Source of the DNA: Bacteroidaceae bacterium | Lineage (GTDB): Bacteria > Bacteroidota > Bacteroidia > Bacteroidales > Bacteroidaceae | Direction of reading: 5' to 3' | Assembly: GCA_017470525.1 (NCBI GenBank) | Contig: JAFUYM010000038.1 | Location: forward strand, 1 to 64,000 | Length of the DNA: 64,000 nt | Shown: piece after piece, positions 34,362 to 43,744 of the stretch | How the letters are laid out: each line of letters opens with the position of its first letter | Numbering within the stretch: position 1 is the first letter of the stretch | The notes under the pieces: model-generated | What the model was told of the DNA's origin: nothing | The model's database searches: none | The model's input: only the letters and a program-made list of their open reading frames with translations | Program-made: the position numbers and the translations under genes

Positions 34362-37300
34362 TCAATAGAAAAGATTGAGTGTTTTCCCATCGCTGCTAAA
34401 TCCCTGTGCATCAATGGATATGGGGTGACGAGAACTGTTGTTGTAGAACTGAATCTGTGCTTTGCCATTTGAGTCAAGAAGCAGGAAGGGATTCCAATAG
34501 AGGGTGCGGCGATAGTCTTTGGGGTGTTCATCCAGACGGCGTTTTGAGTAGTTGGGATGATAGAATTCATTGACGTAGGAAAAGCCTGGCAGCACATAGC
34601 GGCGGTCGCGGTAGAACAAACGACGCGAATCGTCGGGGAAAGGGTAGATGGCAATGTTTGTCTCAGGCAAATTACTACCAAAATAGCGTTCATTTCCAGC
34701 AAGGCGTGGCTCGTAATCGGTGTAGAGCACATACTTGTTGAGATGGGTGTTATCGTTGTAATTGGTCATAGCCTCCTCGGACAAATGGTACGTTCCTTCT
34801 GCAAATGAATGGAGATTGCTTCGCAGGTAGGCAGAATCAGGATTAGTGGTCACATCATTGATGGCTCGTCGTGTGATATCGTACCCATATCGTGTCTTGA
34901 TTTTGTAATCCCTTAAGCCTCCTTCGCTCGTCACGAAAGGTTTTTTCAATCCATAGTCAGCGACATAGGTGCGTACGATACTTGGAATATTGTAGCAGAA
35001 TCCTGCATCGAGGGTTGCGTTGTAGGCTTCGTAGGAATCGACGATCAGGGCAGGGATGGAATCTTCCATTTTTCTCAGGGTGTTGTGTTTGCTCCAAACG
35101 GTCACTTCGTCAATCTGTAGCGAACCATCCTTGAGCACCATGGGCGAAAGGAGCGGGTCGTAAGAATAATTCAGATGGGTTTGATAGAAATTGTAGGGCT
35201 TGACGAAGCGAGGGTAGGGGAAGTTGACCCTGACATGATAGTCGGGTGGCCATACCCTGTGTTTTCTGGGAACATAGAGATTTTGGTCTTCCATCAATTG
35301 TATCCACTCGTATCTTTTGCCTTTTTCCCATTTCAGAGTGTCGGCTGCGCTGAGAAAGAAGAAACATTCGCCGTAATAGCGTGGCAACTGCACCTTGAAA
35401 TACCCATCCTTTGTGTCTAAATCGATGGCAGACGAGAACTTCATGTCTATCGAAGTGCATTCGGCATGCACACGCATCGCTTTGTTTTTGAAAGGACCAT
35501 AATGGTCTCCTGGATAATATTCGATGTCGGTCAATTCTGATGTTTTCGGTGCTTGGGAGGTCAGCAACTCATTCACATTCTGTTGCCAGTGACTGTTTGA
35601 CAATCCTCTATCGTTGCCCTGATTCTCTCTTTTGTCCCATTCATCGTTTTCTTCTTCTTCATCAAGGATGCCATCAGTGTCCCAACCAGACAAAGCAGAA
35701 AACAAATCATTGGAGGTCTTATAAACTTTGCCCGTAATGACAGGTGTGCGCTCTGGCACTTGTGTCAGTTGCCATGCATTTTTGATTGCCATGTCCTGCC
35801 ACTTGAAACGTCGCCACCCCTGGGTCAGCATCAGCAGGTCGAGTGCTCGGTTATGGATGTTGTCATCCTTCTCAAAATAGAACTCAGGATTAGGGACAAA
35901 CCCCTTGATTTCTGAGGTCAGCAGCATCTCCGTTTGCAAAGAAGCATTATCATAGAGTACGTCGCGGTGGGAAGCATCGCGTACAGCCAACGACATGTTG
36001 CCTCCCTCCTGTGTGGGTGCTTTCAAGGTCAGCGTGATGGGTTCGTAAGGCTCATAAACATCTTTCACACCGCTGATGGTGACGTTTGACCTTGTGATGT
36101 TGCTATCTTTCACAAAGAAGAGCCTGTCTGCCCAAACGTGTCCCTCTTCGTCGAATACGGTTGCCTGATTAACTCCGACCTTCAAATCTCGTTTTGCCAC
36201 TCGGAAGCGTTGTTCTCCGCCGTTCATGTTGAAGTAGGTTTGCAATATGCCTTCGTGCATGATGGTCAATCCCATGCTGTCGGTCAGCAGGTCGTGGGTT
36301 CTTCTGACGATGATGTCAACGCTGTCTGTCCCCACATCGACCCTCAATGCCACGCCATGATTTGCTACTTCGGGCAAACGCGTCTTCACTTGGTTGCCAT
36401 CGGTGGTGGTGAACACTAATTCACGTTTATCCTTGGCTGTTGGTGTGATTTCAATGACTCCTCGCCCACGATTCTCGGCTTTGGCATTCATCAGCGAACC
36501 TTCCAACTCTTGTCCGTCATCCCATGTGGCTTCGAAAGCCACGCGGCAAGGCAACCCTTCCACCAATTCTCCGCCTTCTGGATAGAGCGTCAGGACACGT
36601 TTTCGCTCATGCGGGTCTCTTTTGAATAGCCTTCTCATCGTCTTTCGTGTCATATTTGTGGTATAGTCACCCTCAGTGGCAGGCATATCATAAACGGGAA
36701 AAACGCGGCTATAGAGTTTGTCGTAGTCACGGAAATAGTTGTATTCCAGTTCCTTTGAATAGAACCAATCCTTGCAGACCTCTGCATGTTCGCGCTGAAA
36801 CATTCCCCAATTGAGTTGCCATCGGGTGTATGCTCTCAACTCATAATAGCCAGCGTAAGCCTCTTTGTCGATGATGAAGTTGCCATATCCCCTCCCGTGG
36901 TTCATCTCAACCAGTTTGCGCTCAACCAGATAGCCTTCTTGGTTGTAGAGTTCCACGTAAAGCACACCGCTGATTTGTGATGGCTTGCTGTCGTTGGTTT
37001 GAGTGGTGTAGGCGGAGAACCAAATGGTGTCGCCGATGAAGTAGCAGGTGTTGTCCATGTGGACATACACCTTTTCCTGAGGCAAGTTGTGCCCAAAACG
37101 CTTCAGGTGATCCAATAGTTTTTCTGTTGGGGTGGTGGGTTCCTTTTCGATGGAATCGTTGACCAGCATGCTTTGGTCAGGCAGCCCTGCCAGCATTTCT
37201 TCTTCCTGTGTGCGTTGCACGATATTAGAGTGTGCCCACAGCATGCGGTCAAACCCTGCGTCATCAATTGAAGAGAGCATGTTTTCCCCTGTCTTCTTGC

Positions 37301-38336
37301 TTTTCTTGCTGTTGAGTCCGAGGTCCATATCATCTACATTATATAATATGGCAGCGCTACTCATGTCACCATTGGTCACCTTATACGAAATGTTTTGTAC
37401 TTCTGTATAACCTTTGTCATGGCTATAGTTGATGGTCACATCCAAGAGAAGGGGAGTCGTTTTTCTGTAGAAATCCTTGTAGATGTCAAGGAACATATTC
37501 TCCACTCGTCCCTCGAACTTCAGCACATGGAGTGTTTTCGCATCCAAATAGAGCGTGCCAGTCAGGATGCTGTTCCTGTTCTGCTTCTCGCTCTTGTTGG
37601 AAAGATGATATTTGTAGATGGAGTTACCCTTGCCGTCGCTAAGTTCTTCAACTTGGATGTCATAGTTATGAATCAGAGTGCTGATGCTGTTATTGATGTT
37701 GATAGGTGTGAGCAGCCCCATCCAGAACTGATTATCCCTGACCACCATGCCGAGTTCCAGTGGATGGTGAAAGTTCATGTTGGCAATGAACGGGTTGGAA
37801 AGCCCTTCCTGTGTCATCCGTCCATGCCTTCCTTTCAGAATTTTGATTTCGCGCAGATTCACGGCTGAGTGCGCTTCCATAAATGCCTCTACCAGAGACT
37901 TTTTTCTGTACGAAGTAGTCATGCGATAGAAATAGCGACAAGTTTTCTTTTTCCGTCTGTCGTATTCCTTATTCAGTTTTTTCCCCGCATTCACCAGAAT
38001 GGTCTCCCATGGCACTACACTCACTTCATTGAGCGTTTTTGTCAAGGGTTTCATCTTGATGTTGCCTGCCACTTTGTTTGCTTGGACAGTCGTTGTTTCA
38101 TAACCTACATAACTGAGTCGTAGGGTTGCATCGGTTTTGACCTTGATGGTGAAGTCTCCTTCCATGTTCGAGAGGGTTCCCAAATCCTTCGATACGTAGA
38201 TGTTCGCGTATGGAAGTACTTCACCTGTTTGTGCATCAACCACATGCGCATTTACTATAATCTCCTCTTGTTGAGCCCAGGTTACTAATGTGCTCAAGAC
38301 GGTCAATATCAGTATCGTTATTGTTATTCTTTTCAT
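34362..38336 (-). CDS. Large secreted carboxypeptidase-regulatory-domain protein with macroglobulin-like region
   Basis: 1,324 residues from MKRITITILILTVLSTLVTW, a clear signal peptide; the longer frame to 38387 only adds 17 residues before it. Residues of about 27-105 form a CarboxypepD_reg-like domain (HVVDAQTGEVLPYANIYVSK, SYVGYETT), usually found at the N-terminus of TonB-dependent receptors. No receptor barrel follows. Around residue 450, EKVYVHMDNTCYFIGDTIWF and KEAYAGYYELRAYTRW resemble alpha-2-macroglobulin MG2-type domains. Such proteins are common in Bacteroidota and probably sit at the outer membrane. Its role is unknown. It lies in a single-gene unit between palindromic spacers. 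Confidence 0.85.
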   Translation of the reverse strand: MKRITITILILTVLSTLVTWAQQEEIIVNAHVVDAQTGEVLPYANIYVSKDLGTLSNMEGDFTIKVKTDATLRLSYVGYETTTVQANKVAGNIKMKPLTKTLNEVSVVPWETILVNAGKKLNKEYDRRKKKTCRYFYRMTTSYRKKSLVEAFMEAHSAVNLREIKILKGRHGRMTQEGLSNPFIANMNFHHPLELGMVVRDNQFWMGLLTPININNSISTLIHNYDIQVEELSDGKGNSIYKYHLSNKSEKQNRNSILTGTLYLDAKTLHVLKFEGRVENMFLDIYKDFYRKTTPLLLDVTINYSHDKGYTEVQNISYKVTNGDMSSAAILYNVDDMDLGLNSKKSKKTGENMLSSIDDAGFDRMLWAHSNIVQRTQEEEMLAGLPDQSMLVNDSIEKEPTTPTEKLLDHLKRFGHNLPQEKVYVHMDNTCYFIGDTIWFSAYTTQTNDSKPSQISGVLYVELYNQEGYLVERKLVEMNHGRGYGNFIIDKEAYAGYYELRAYTRWQLNWGMFQREHAEVCKDWFYSKELEYNYFRDYDKLYSRVFPVYDMPATEGDYTTNMTRKTMRRLFKRDPHERKRVLTLYPEGGELVEGLPCRVAFEATWDDGQELEGSLMNAKAENRGRGVIEITPTAKDKRELVFTTTDGNQVKTRLPEVANHGVALRVDVGTDSVDIIVRRTHDLLTDSMGLTIMHEGILQTYFNMNGGEQRFRVAKRDLKVGVNQATVFDEEGHVWADRLFFVKDSNITRSNVTISGVKDVYEPYEPITLTLKAPTQEGGNMSLAVRDASHRDVLYDNASLQTEMLLTSEIKGFVPNPEFYFEKDDNIHNRALDLLMLTQGWRRFKWQDMAIKNAWQLTQVPERTPVITGKVYKTSNDLFSALSGWDTDGILDEEEENDEWDKRENQGNDRGLSNSHWQQNVNELLTSQAPKTSELTDIEYYPGDHYGPFKNKAMRVHAECTSIDMKFSSAIDLDTKDGYFKVQLPRYYGECFFFLSAADTLKWEKGKRYEWIQLMEDQNLYVPRKHRVWPPDYHVRVNFPYPRFVKPYNFYQTHLNYSYDPLLSPMVLKDGSLQIDEVTVWSKHNTLRKMEDSIPALIVDSYEAYNATLDAGFCYNIPSIVRTYVADYGLKKPFVTSEGGLRDYKIKTRYGYDITRRAINDVTTNPDSAYLRSNLHSFAEGTYHLSEEAMTNYNDNTHLNKYVLYTDYEPRLAGNERYFGSNLPETNIAIYPFPDDSRRLFYRDRRYVLPGFSYVNEFYHPNYSKRRLDEHPKDYRRTLYWNPFLLLDSNGKAQIQFYNNSSRHPISIDAQGFSSDGKTLNLFY

Positions 38337-38443
38337 ATTGGATTTGGATGCTTGCTTTGGGTAATTCTCAACAAGAGTGAGATTCAATGTCTTTCATCAG
38401 GGTCAAAAAAAGGAGGGTGTGTCAAATTAATCGTCTCAACTCC

Positions 38444-38517
38444 TCGAAATCGATGTCGTCGATGTCGGTTAACCGATGTCGTCGACGTCGGTCAGTCGAT
38501 GTCGACGATGTCGATTC
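38444..38517. repeat. GATGTCGTCGA-type imperfect palindromic repeat
   Basis: The stretch is built of CGATGTCG(T/A)CGATGTCG-like units on both strands around a 12-bp palindrome TCGGTTAACCGA (38465-38476). The same core with one change (TCGGTCAACCGA) is the centre of the 29188-29245 palindrome. It lies between the MFS gene stop (38577) and the start of the large secreted protein. Confidence 0.75.
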
Positions 38518-38576
38518 AGAGGCTATAGAAGCATGTATTTTGACAAACCCTCCTTTATGTATAAATATGTGGGGGA

Positions 38577-40046
38577 TTACTTTGTGATTGGCTTATACTT
38601 CGGCACCAACATCTTCATAAGTGCCCAAGCGATGAGGTAAGCAACGGCGCAGTAGCAGAAGACTATCATGTAGCCCGCGGGCTTGCCTGTGACTCCGAAG
38701 AACTGGAAGGCGTCGCCCTGTGCCTCGGCATGGGTGAAGAGCAGACCCGAGCCCCAGTTGATGGCGAAGGAGCAGAGACCGCCGAACATGGTGCCGATGC
38801 CTGTGATGGAGGCAATGGCTGACTTGGGAAACATGTCGCCAATAGTGGAATAGAGGTTGGCTGACCAAGACTGATGTCCTGCACCTGCGAGACCGATGAT
38901 GATGCAGGGCCACCAAACGGAGGTGTCTGCCAGCGGCTGTGCGAACATGGCAAAAATGGGGAAGAAGGCGAAGATGAGCATGGCGAGCATGCGGCCTGAG
39001 TAGGGTTCCATGCCTTTCTTTTCCACGAAGTACTTGGGCAAATAGCCACCACCGATGCTGACCACGGTGACGATGAGGTAGAGCACGAAGATGAGTGCCT
39101 GACCCATCGGGTCGGACGATTTATAACCTAACTCTGAGAAGTAGGCTGGTGCCCAGAAGAGGAAGAACCACCAGACTCCGTCGGTGAGGAGTTTGCCTAC
39201 GATGAACGCCCATGTCTGTCGATAAGTGAAACACTTGAGGAAAGGTATCTGAAGGTTGTCGTTGGCTTGTTCGCGGGTTGGGGCAGTTGCTGTGTTCTCT
39301 TCTGTAGCAGGGGCATTGTTGTCTTGCTGAATGTAAGCCAGTTCGGCTGCATTTACATGGCTGCTCTCCGTTGGTTTGTTGTAGAGCACAGCCCAGAGGA
39401 TTGCCCAGATGAAGCCGATGCCACCGATGATGATGAATGCCATTTCCCACCCCATGCTTTCTGCCAATATAGGAATGGTGAGTGGGGCGGCAAGTGCGCC
39501 TACAGAGGCACCTGCATTGAAGATGGAGGTGGCGAGGGCACGGTCTTTTTTGGGGAAATACTCGGCGGTCACCTTGATGGCGGCTGGGAAGTTGCCTGCC
39601 TCGCCTGTGGCAAGTACGATACGGCAGGCAAGGAAGAGCCATACGCTCCAGGTGGAGATGAGGAGTGCCATGTCGGTGCCAGCCTTGACTGCTCGCAGGG
39701 CTTCTTCGTTGGGAATGTCGGTGATGGACATGGTGATGACACCGCATGCGGCATGCAGACAGGCACCAATGGACCAAATGACAATTGCCCAGATGTAGCC
39801 TTTCTTTGTGCCCATCCAGTCAATGAACTTGCCGGCAAAGAGGGAGATGAAGGCATAGAAGATGGAGAAGGCGGCTGTGATGAAGCCGTAGTCGGCGTCG
39901 CTCCAGTGGAAGTCGAGTGCGATGAAGTCTTTCCACGTGAGTGAGAGCACTTGGCGGTCCATGTAGTTGACCGTGGTGGCGAGGAAGAGCATCGCGCAGA
40001 TGACCCAACGGTAGTTGGTCATTTTGTTGGTTTGTAGATTGTTCAT
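38577..40046 (-). CDS. MFS transporter, ExuT-like (anion:cation symporter family)
   Basis: 489 residues with about 12 transmembrane helices. The N-terminal YRWVICAMLFLATTVNYMDR is the hallmark of the hexuronate/glucarate branch (ExuT), with RQVLSLTWKDFIALDFHWSD following. The motif between helices 2 and 3 is GKFIDWMGTKKGY. Hexuronate or related sugar acid uptake is a family-based inference; no uronate catabolic genes are nearby. Met9 (MTNYRWVICA at 40022) is an alternative start. Confidence 0.88.
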   Translation of the reverse strand: MNNLQTNKMTNYRWVICAMLFLATTVNYMDRQVLSLTWKDFIALDFHWSDADYGFITAAFSIFYAFISLFAGKFIDWMGTKKGYIWAIVIWSIGACLHAACGVITMSITDIPNEEALRAVKAGTDMALLISTWSVWLFLACRIVLATGEAGNFPAAIKVTAEYFPKKDRALATSIFNAGASVGALAAPLTIPILAESMGWEMAFIIIGGIGFIWAILWAVLYNKPTESSHVNAAELAYIQQDNNAPATEENTATAPTREQANDNLQIPFLKCFTYRQTWAFIVGKLLTDGVWWFFLFWAPAYFSELGYKSSDPMGQALIFVLYLIVTVVSIGGGYLPKYFVEKKGMEPYSGRMLAMLIFAFFPIFAMFAQPLADTSVWWPCIIIGLAGAGHQSWSANLYSTIGDMFPKSAIASITGIGTMFGGLCSFAINWGSGLLFTHAEAQGDAFQFFGVTGKPAGYMIVFCYCAVAYLIAWALMKMLVPKYKPITK

Positions 40047-40055
40047 TTTGAGTCG

Positions 40056-40082
40056 TTTATTGTTAATTATGAATTATGAATT
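40056..40082. repeat. AT-rich spacer repeat, third copy
   Basis: TTTATTGTTAATTATGAATT and a second ATGAATT repeat the units seen at 31088-31146, again between two minus-strand genes. Confidence 0.6.
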
Positions 40083-40452
40083 ACTTTTTGACCACCACTT
40101 CTACACCTGCTCCTTCACAGTCTGCTCCCATGGGTGGGTTTTCTTTCAATAGGCGGATACGGACAGCCTGCGCAGCAACGTGTTCGGCAAGGATGGCTTT
40201 TGCGATGCGTCCTGCCACGTGTTCCAAGAGTTTTGAGGGAATCGCCATTTCACGTTTGATGGTGCCAAACACTGTGGCATAGTTGATGGTGCCATTGAGG
40301 TTATCATTAGCCATCGCTCCTGTAAAGTCGGTGTCTATTTCCACATCTAGCATGAAATAGGCACCCACCTTCTGTTCTTGCTCCATCACACCGTGATAGG
40401 CATAGAGGCGCAACCCCTGGATGATGACTTTATTCAGCATTTCCGTTGTCAT
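40081..40452 (-). CDS. folB: Dihydroneopterin aldolase
   Basis: 123 residues, cytoplasmic. FolB converts 7,8-dihydroneopterin to 6-hydroxymethyl-dihydropterin in folate synthesis. The family motif LYAYHGVMEQEQKVG with the key residues YHGV and E is near the N-terminus, and the catalytic-site Lys lies in IRLLKENPP near the C-terminus. The ORF overlaps the upstream gene by 23 bp; an internal Met5 (MLNKVIIQGL, 40440) would shorten the overlap to 11 bp. Either way it is translationally linked to the gene before it. Confidence 0.93.
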   Translation of the reverse strand: MTTEMLNKVIIQGLRLYAYHGVMEQEQKVGAYFMLDVEIDTDFTGAMANDNLNGTINYATVFGTIKREMAIPSKLLEHVAGRIAKAILAEHVAAQAVRIRLLKENPPMGADCEGAGVEVVVKK

Positions 40453-41101
40453 CCTTGGTGTTGGGCTCTTCAGCGATGTCTTCGGCTTCGGTTGTGTATT
40501 TCTTCAGTGCACGTGCCACGCCATTTGCCCAAGTGTTGATATTTTCATTCTCAAGTTGCAGAGAACTGACCAGTTTGATGACATTGGTGAGCGGCATCCT
40601 GTAGCGAAGCACACCACTAATGAGTTTGGCATAGTTCCAATACTCCTTGTTGAATCGTTCGGAGAGTCCTTCGATGGTGGTCTTGTAGCCACGTCGGTTC
40701 ACAAACGTGAAGTCATAACGCTTGCTTCCATCTGGTTCCACATGTTTGATGATGTGTCCGCCTGTCACCGTTTTGGGCAGGGCGATGCCATCCTCGTCAT
40801 CGAGCACTCCCGTGAAAATCTCGTAAGGATAGCCGTCGAGCAACCCGACGAAAGCCACCCACTTCTCTTTCTTGTTCTGAAATTTCACCACATCACACTC
40901 AAGACTGACGGGACGTTTTTCTGTAATTTCAAACTGGGGGCGGTAAGCGTAAATCTCATTGTCGAGCAGTGCCAGCAGTTCCTCACGTTCGGGGTTTCCT
41001 GTGTTGTCAGTATCAGAGGTGGAAAGTGCCTTCTTCAGTTTCTCTTCCCCAAACTCAGCCAAGGTGCTCAGGATGTTAGTTGATAAAGATTGTATCATCA
41101 T
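40430..41101 (-). CDS. Stand-alone domain similar to the C-terminus of B12-dependent (class II) ribonucleotide reductase
   Basis: 223 residues. From residue 60 on, KRPVSLECDVVKFQNKKEKW, VAFVGLLDGYPYEIFTG, KRYDFTFVNRRGYKTTIEGL and EYWNYAKLISGVLRYRMPLT closely match, from memory of the family, the segment that follows the catalytic barrel in adenosylcobalamin-dependent NrdJ proteins. VIKLVSSLQLENENINTWAN also fits. The catalytic barrel and the N-terminal ATP-cone are absent, and nothing in the 171 bp upstream codes for them. The product could be a split partner encoded apart from the catalytic part, or a retained remnant. It overlaps folB. Confidence 0.7.
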   Translation of the reverse strand: MMIQSLSTNILSTLAEFGEEKLKKALSTSDTDNTGNPEREELLALLDNEIYAYRPQFEITEKRPVSLECDVVKFQNKKEKWVAFVGLLDGYPYEIFTGVLDDEDGIALPKTVTGGHIIKHVEPDGSKRYDFTFVNRRGYKTTIEGLSERFNKEYWNYAKLISGVLRYRMPLTNVIKLVSSLQLENENINTWANGVARALKKYTTEAEDIAEEPNTKDDNGNAE

Positions 41102-41174
41102 TGATTTTTTGACGATTGATGGTTTGAATTTGACAATTTGTGTTTTGGTGTTGCCAAAAATTGTTAAGTGAAGG

Positions 41175-41205
41175 CAAAATTACAGCACTTTTCCGACATA
41201 ACAAA
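41175..41205 (-). promoter_or_regulatory. Promoter of the NrdJ-C-like/folB operon
   Basis: Minus strand: TTTG (41205-41202), 19-bp spacer, TAATTTTG (41182-41175), a full consensus match. It lies about 74 bp before the start at 41101. Confidence 0.75.
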
Positions 41206-41326
41206 GAAAATGTGGTAAGAAATGCTTAACTTTGGGCAAAATTTAGAAAAGAACTGAAAAATTGAATAACCTTTGGTCGCCGTAAGGCAACTTGCACAAA
41301 GTGAATCCGTAAGGAATTTGACTAAT

Positions 41327-42061
41327 ATGAATTTTGTAGAAAGAAAGACAATTCGAAAGTACAAGCAGGAAGACATCCCTGCCGAGAAACTGGAAGCACT
41401 GCTTTTTCAGGCATCACGTGCTGCCACTATGGGCAACATGCAGTTATATAGTGTCGTAGTAACTCGTTCCGAAGAAATGAAGGAGAAACTTTCGCCTCTT
41501 CACTTTGGACAGCCTATGGTGAAGGGTGCACCAGTGGTGCTGACCTTCTGTGCCGATTTCAATCGTTTCACCAAATGGTGTGAACAGCGCAATGCTGATG
41601 CGGGCTATGACAATTATTTGTCTCTGTTCAATGCCGTGAGCGACACTCTCCTCTATGTGCAGGCATTCTGTACCTTGGCAGAGGAGGCTGGCTATGGCAC
41701 TTGCTATTTGGGCACTACGCTCTACAATCCGCAGGGCATCATTGACTTGTTGCAACTGCCGCGTCTCACCTTTCCTGTAGCAACCATCACTCTTGGTGTG
41801 CCTGACGAGAATCCTAAGCAACCCGACCGCTTGCCTCATTTGGCATATATCCACGAAGAGACTTATCACGATTATACGCCCAATCAACTGGATATCATCT
41901 ATTTCTTTAAGGAGCAATTGGAGGAGAACCGAAAGTTTGTAGAAATCAATAAGAAAGAAAATCTTGCTCAGGTGTTCACTGATTGTCGTTACACACGCAA
42001 GGACAACGAAGCCATGTCGGCAGGGTTGTTGGAGGCACTCAAACATCAAGGTTTCATGTAG
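41327..42061 (+). CDS. Nitroreductase family protein (NfsA/FRP-like)
   Basis: 244 residues from MNFVERKTIRKYKQEDIPAE; the longer frame to 41273 lacks family similarity, and AAGGAA lies about 10 bp before the chosen ATG. The FMN-binding Arg of the RKTIRKY motif and SRAATMGNMQLYSVVV correspond to the NfsA/FRP type. LAEEAGYGTCYLGT is the second conserved region. These flavoenzymes reduce nitro groups and quinones with NAD(P)H. A possible -7 element (TAACTTTG, 41227-41234) is upstream and a strong hairpin follows. Confidence 0.9.
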   Translation: MNFVERKTIRKYKQEDIPAEKLEALLFQASRAATMGNMQLYSVVVTRSEEMKEKLSPLHFGQPMVKGAPVVLTFCADFNRFTKWCEQRNADAGYDNYLSLFNAVSDTLLYVQAFCTLAEEAGYGTCYLGTTLYNPQGIIDLLQLPRLTFPVATITLGVPDENPKQPDRLPHLAYIHEETYHDYTPNQLDIIYFFKEQLEENRKFVEINKKENLAQVFTDCRYTRKDNEAMSAGLLEALKHQGFM

Positions 42062-42081
42062 AAAAAAAGATTTATAGAAAA

Positions 42082-42126
42082 ACAAATAAGCCTGCATCAA
42101 ATTTATTTTGATGCAGGCTTATTTGT
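42082..42126. terminator. Bidirectional terminator between the nitroreductase gene and dnaA
   Basis: Perfect 20-bp arms at 42082-42101 and 42107-42126 (ACAAATAAGCCTGCATCAAA and its complement) with a 5-nt loop. The right arm overlaps the last codons and stop of dnaA (42119). Confidence 0.85.
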
Positions 42127-43540
42127 TACCCATTTTGAGTATGTTGGTGAGTTCCTCTATGTCTTGTCGTGTTTTTTCATCCACCTCCATCATGTCCTTC
42201 ACTTGTTTGATGGCGTGGATGACTGTGGCATGGTTACGGTTGCCGATGTGGATGCCAATCTGCACGTGCGATTTGTCGGTGAGTGAGTCGGACAGGTACA
42301 TTGCCACCTGGCGGGCATAGGCAATCTGCTGTGTGCGAGTGCGAGAGTCGAGTTGGCTCATCTTTAAGTTGAAGTGGTCGCATACGCACTGCTTTACGTC
42401 ATCAATGGTGATGACATGGTTCTCTCTCACTACGAAGCGTGGCATGACTTTCTGCACCAGTCCCATATTGATGTTGCAGTTATAAACCACAGAGTATGCC
42501 ATGAGGGAATTGATGAAGCCTTCAAGGTCACGCACACTGTCATCCACATTCTCCGATATGAATTTCAGCACATTGGTCGGGATATTTAATCCTTCAGCCT
42601 CCACTTTGGCTGCAAGGATGTTGTAGCGCAGATTTTGTGTGGGTTTCTCAATCTCTGCCTGCATGCCCCACTTGAAGCGTGTGAGCAGTCGGTCTTCCAA
42701 GTCTTGAATGGCAATGGGGGGACGGTCTGCAGAGAGAATGATTTGCTTGCCGTTGATGTGCAGATGGTTGAAGATGTGGAAGAAAGTGTTTTGGGTCGAT
42801 GCCTTTCCTGAGAGTTCTTGCACATCGTCGAGTATCAGTGTGTCGATGGTCTGATAGAATCGGATGAAGTCATTCACCTTATTTTGGCGCACGGCATCAG
42901 TGTATTGTACGGTGAAGAGGTGTGCGGAGAGGTAAAGCACACGCATTTCTGGATGCAGTTCCTTGATGCGCAGTCCGATGGCATTGATGAGGTGGGTCTT
43001 ACCACATCCCGATGGACCATATACGAAGAAGGGGTTGAAGGTCTTGGCTGGATGCTTGGCAATGCTTTCGCCCACCGAACGCGCCAGACGATTACTTTCG
43101 CCCTCAATGTAGTTCTCGAAACGGTAGTGGGGATGGAGTTGGGAGTCGAGGTCTTGCACCTGTGGGGCAGTCACGATGTCTGGAGACTTACGTGCATCCT
43201 TTCTTTCGGGTCCGTTAGTGGGTGGTGGAGTGATGTCTGTTTTTTCCCTCACTTCACCTCCTCGCTTGGCATCCACCACTCTTACATTATAATATAATGC
43301 TTTGACGTTGCTTTCGCCAAACACTCGTTTGAAGGTAGAAACCATCAGTGGCAGGAAATTCTCTTCCAAGAACTTCTTCACAAACTCACTGGGTACACTC
43401 AATACCAGATTGCCATTTTCAAAACTGTGCAGTTTCACGAAGGCAAACGATACCGCGTATTGCTCAGGGGAGATATTGTCTCGGATGATGTCGAGGCATT
43501 TCTCCCATAAGAGTTTCGGATTTTGTTCTGTTTCTACCAT
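42119..43540 (-). CDS. dnaA: Chromosomal replication initiator DnaA
   Basis: 473 residues. DnaA binds DnaA boxes and melts oriC. Domain I is about residues 1-90. Domain III (AAA+) has Walker A GPSGCGKT at 175-182 and Walker B LILDDVQEL. Domain IV has the DNA-binding signature GNRNHATVIHAIKQV. It is the only gene on its transcript and lies downstream of mlaD and the amidase gene, separated by a 347-bp spacer. Whether oriC is here cannot be told: clear DnaA-box clusters are not visible. Confidence 0.97.
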   Translation of the reverse strand: MVETEQNPKLLWEKCLDIIRDNISPEQYAVSFAFVKLHSFENGNLVLSVPSEFVKKFLEENFLPLMVSTFKRVFGESNVKALYYNVRVVDAKRGGEVREKTDITPPPTNGPERKDARKSPDIVTAPQVQDLDSQLHPHYRFENYIEGESNRLARSVGESIAKHPAKTFNPFFVYGPSGCGKTHLINAIGLRIKELHPEMRVLYLSAHLFTVQYTDAVRQNKVNDFIRFYQTIDTLILDDVQELSGKASTQNTFFHIFNHLHINGKQIILSADRPPIAIQDLEDRLLTRFKWGMQAEIEKPTQNLRYNILAAKVEAEGLNIPTNVLKFISENVDDSVRDLEGFINSLMAYSVVYNCNINMGLVQKVMPRFVVRENHVITIDDVKQCVCDHFNLKMSQLDSRTRTQQIAYARQVAMYLSDSLTDKSHVQIGIHIGNRNHATVIHAIKQVKDMMEVDEKTRQDIEELTNILKMGNK

Positions 43541-43580
43541 ATATTAGTCTGGAATGCTTGACTGTAAATCATAACGAGTG

Positions 43581-43611
43581 CAAAGTTCGCTTTTTTTTTT
43601 GAATTGGCAAA
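43581..43611 (-). promoter_or_regulatory. Putative dnaA promoter
   Basis: Minus strand: TTTG (43611-43608), 19-bp spacer, GAACTTTG (43588-43581; two mismatches in the first two bases of TAnnTTTG). It is 41 bp before the dnaA start. The 43541-43887 spacer is AT-rich with a palindrome at 43745-43762. Confidence 0.4.
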
Positions 43612-43744
43612 ATTTATTTTTTCCCTCGTTTTTATGCCAAAGCCAAAAGTGCTTCTTTTCAGCCATTTACGTTCTCTAAGTAGAGAGGGGTATTGTTTTA
43701 TGTTGGAGAATTATTTATTGTTGATTCTTAAATAGATACAAGAA

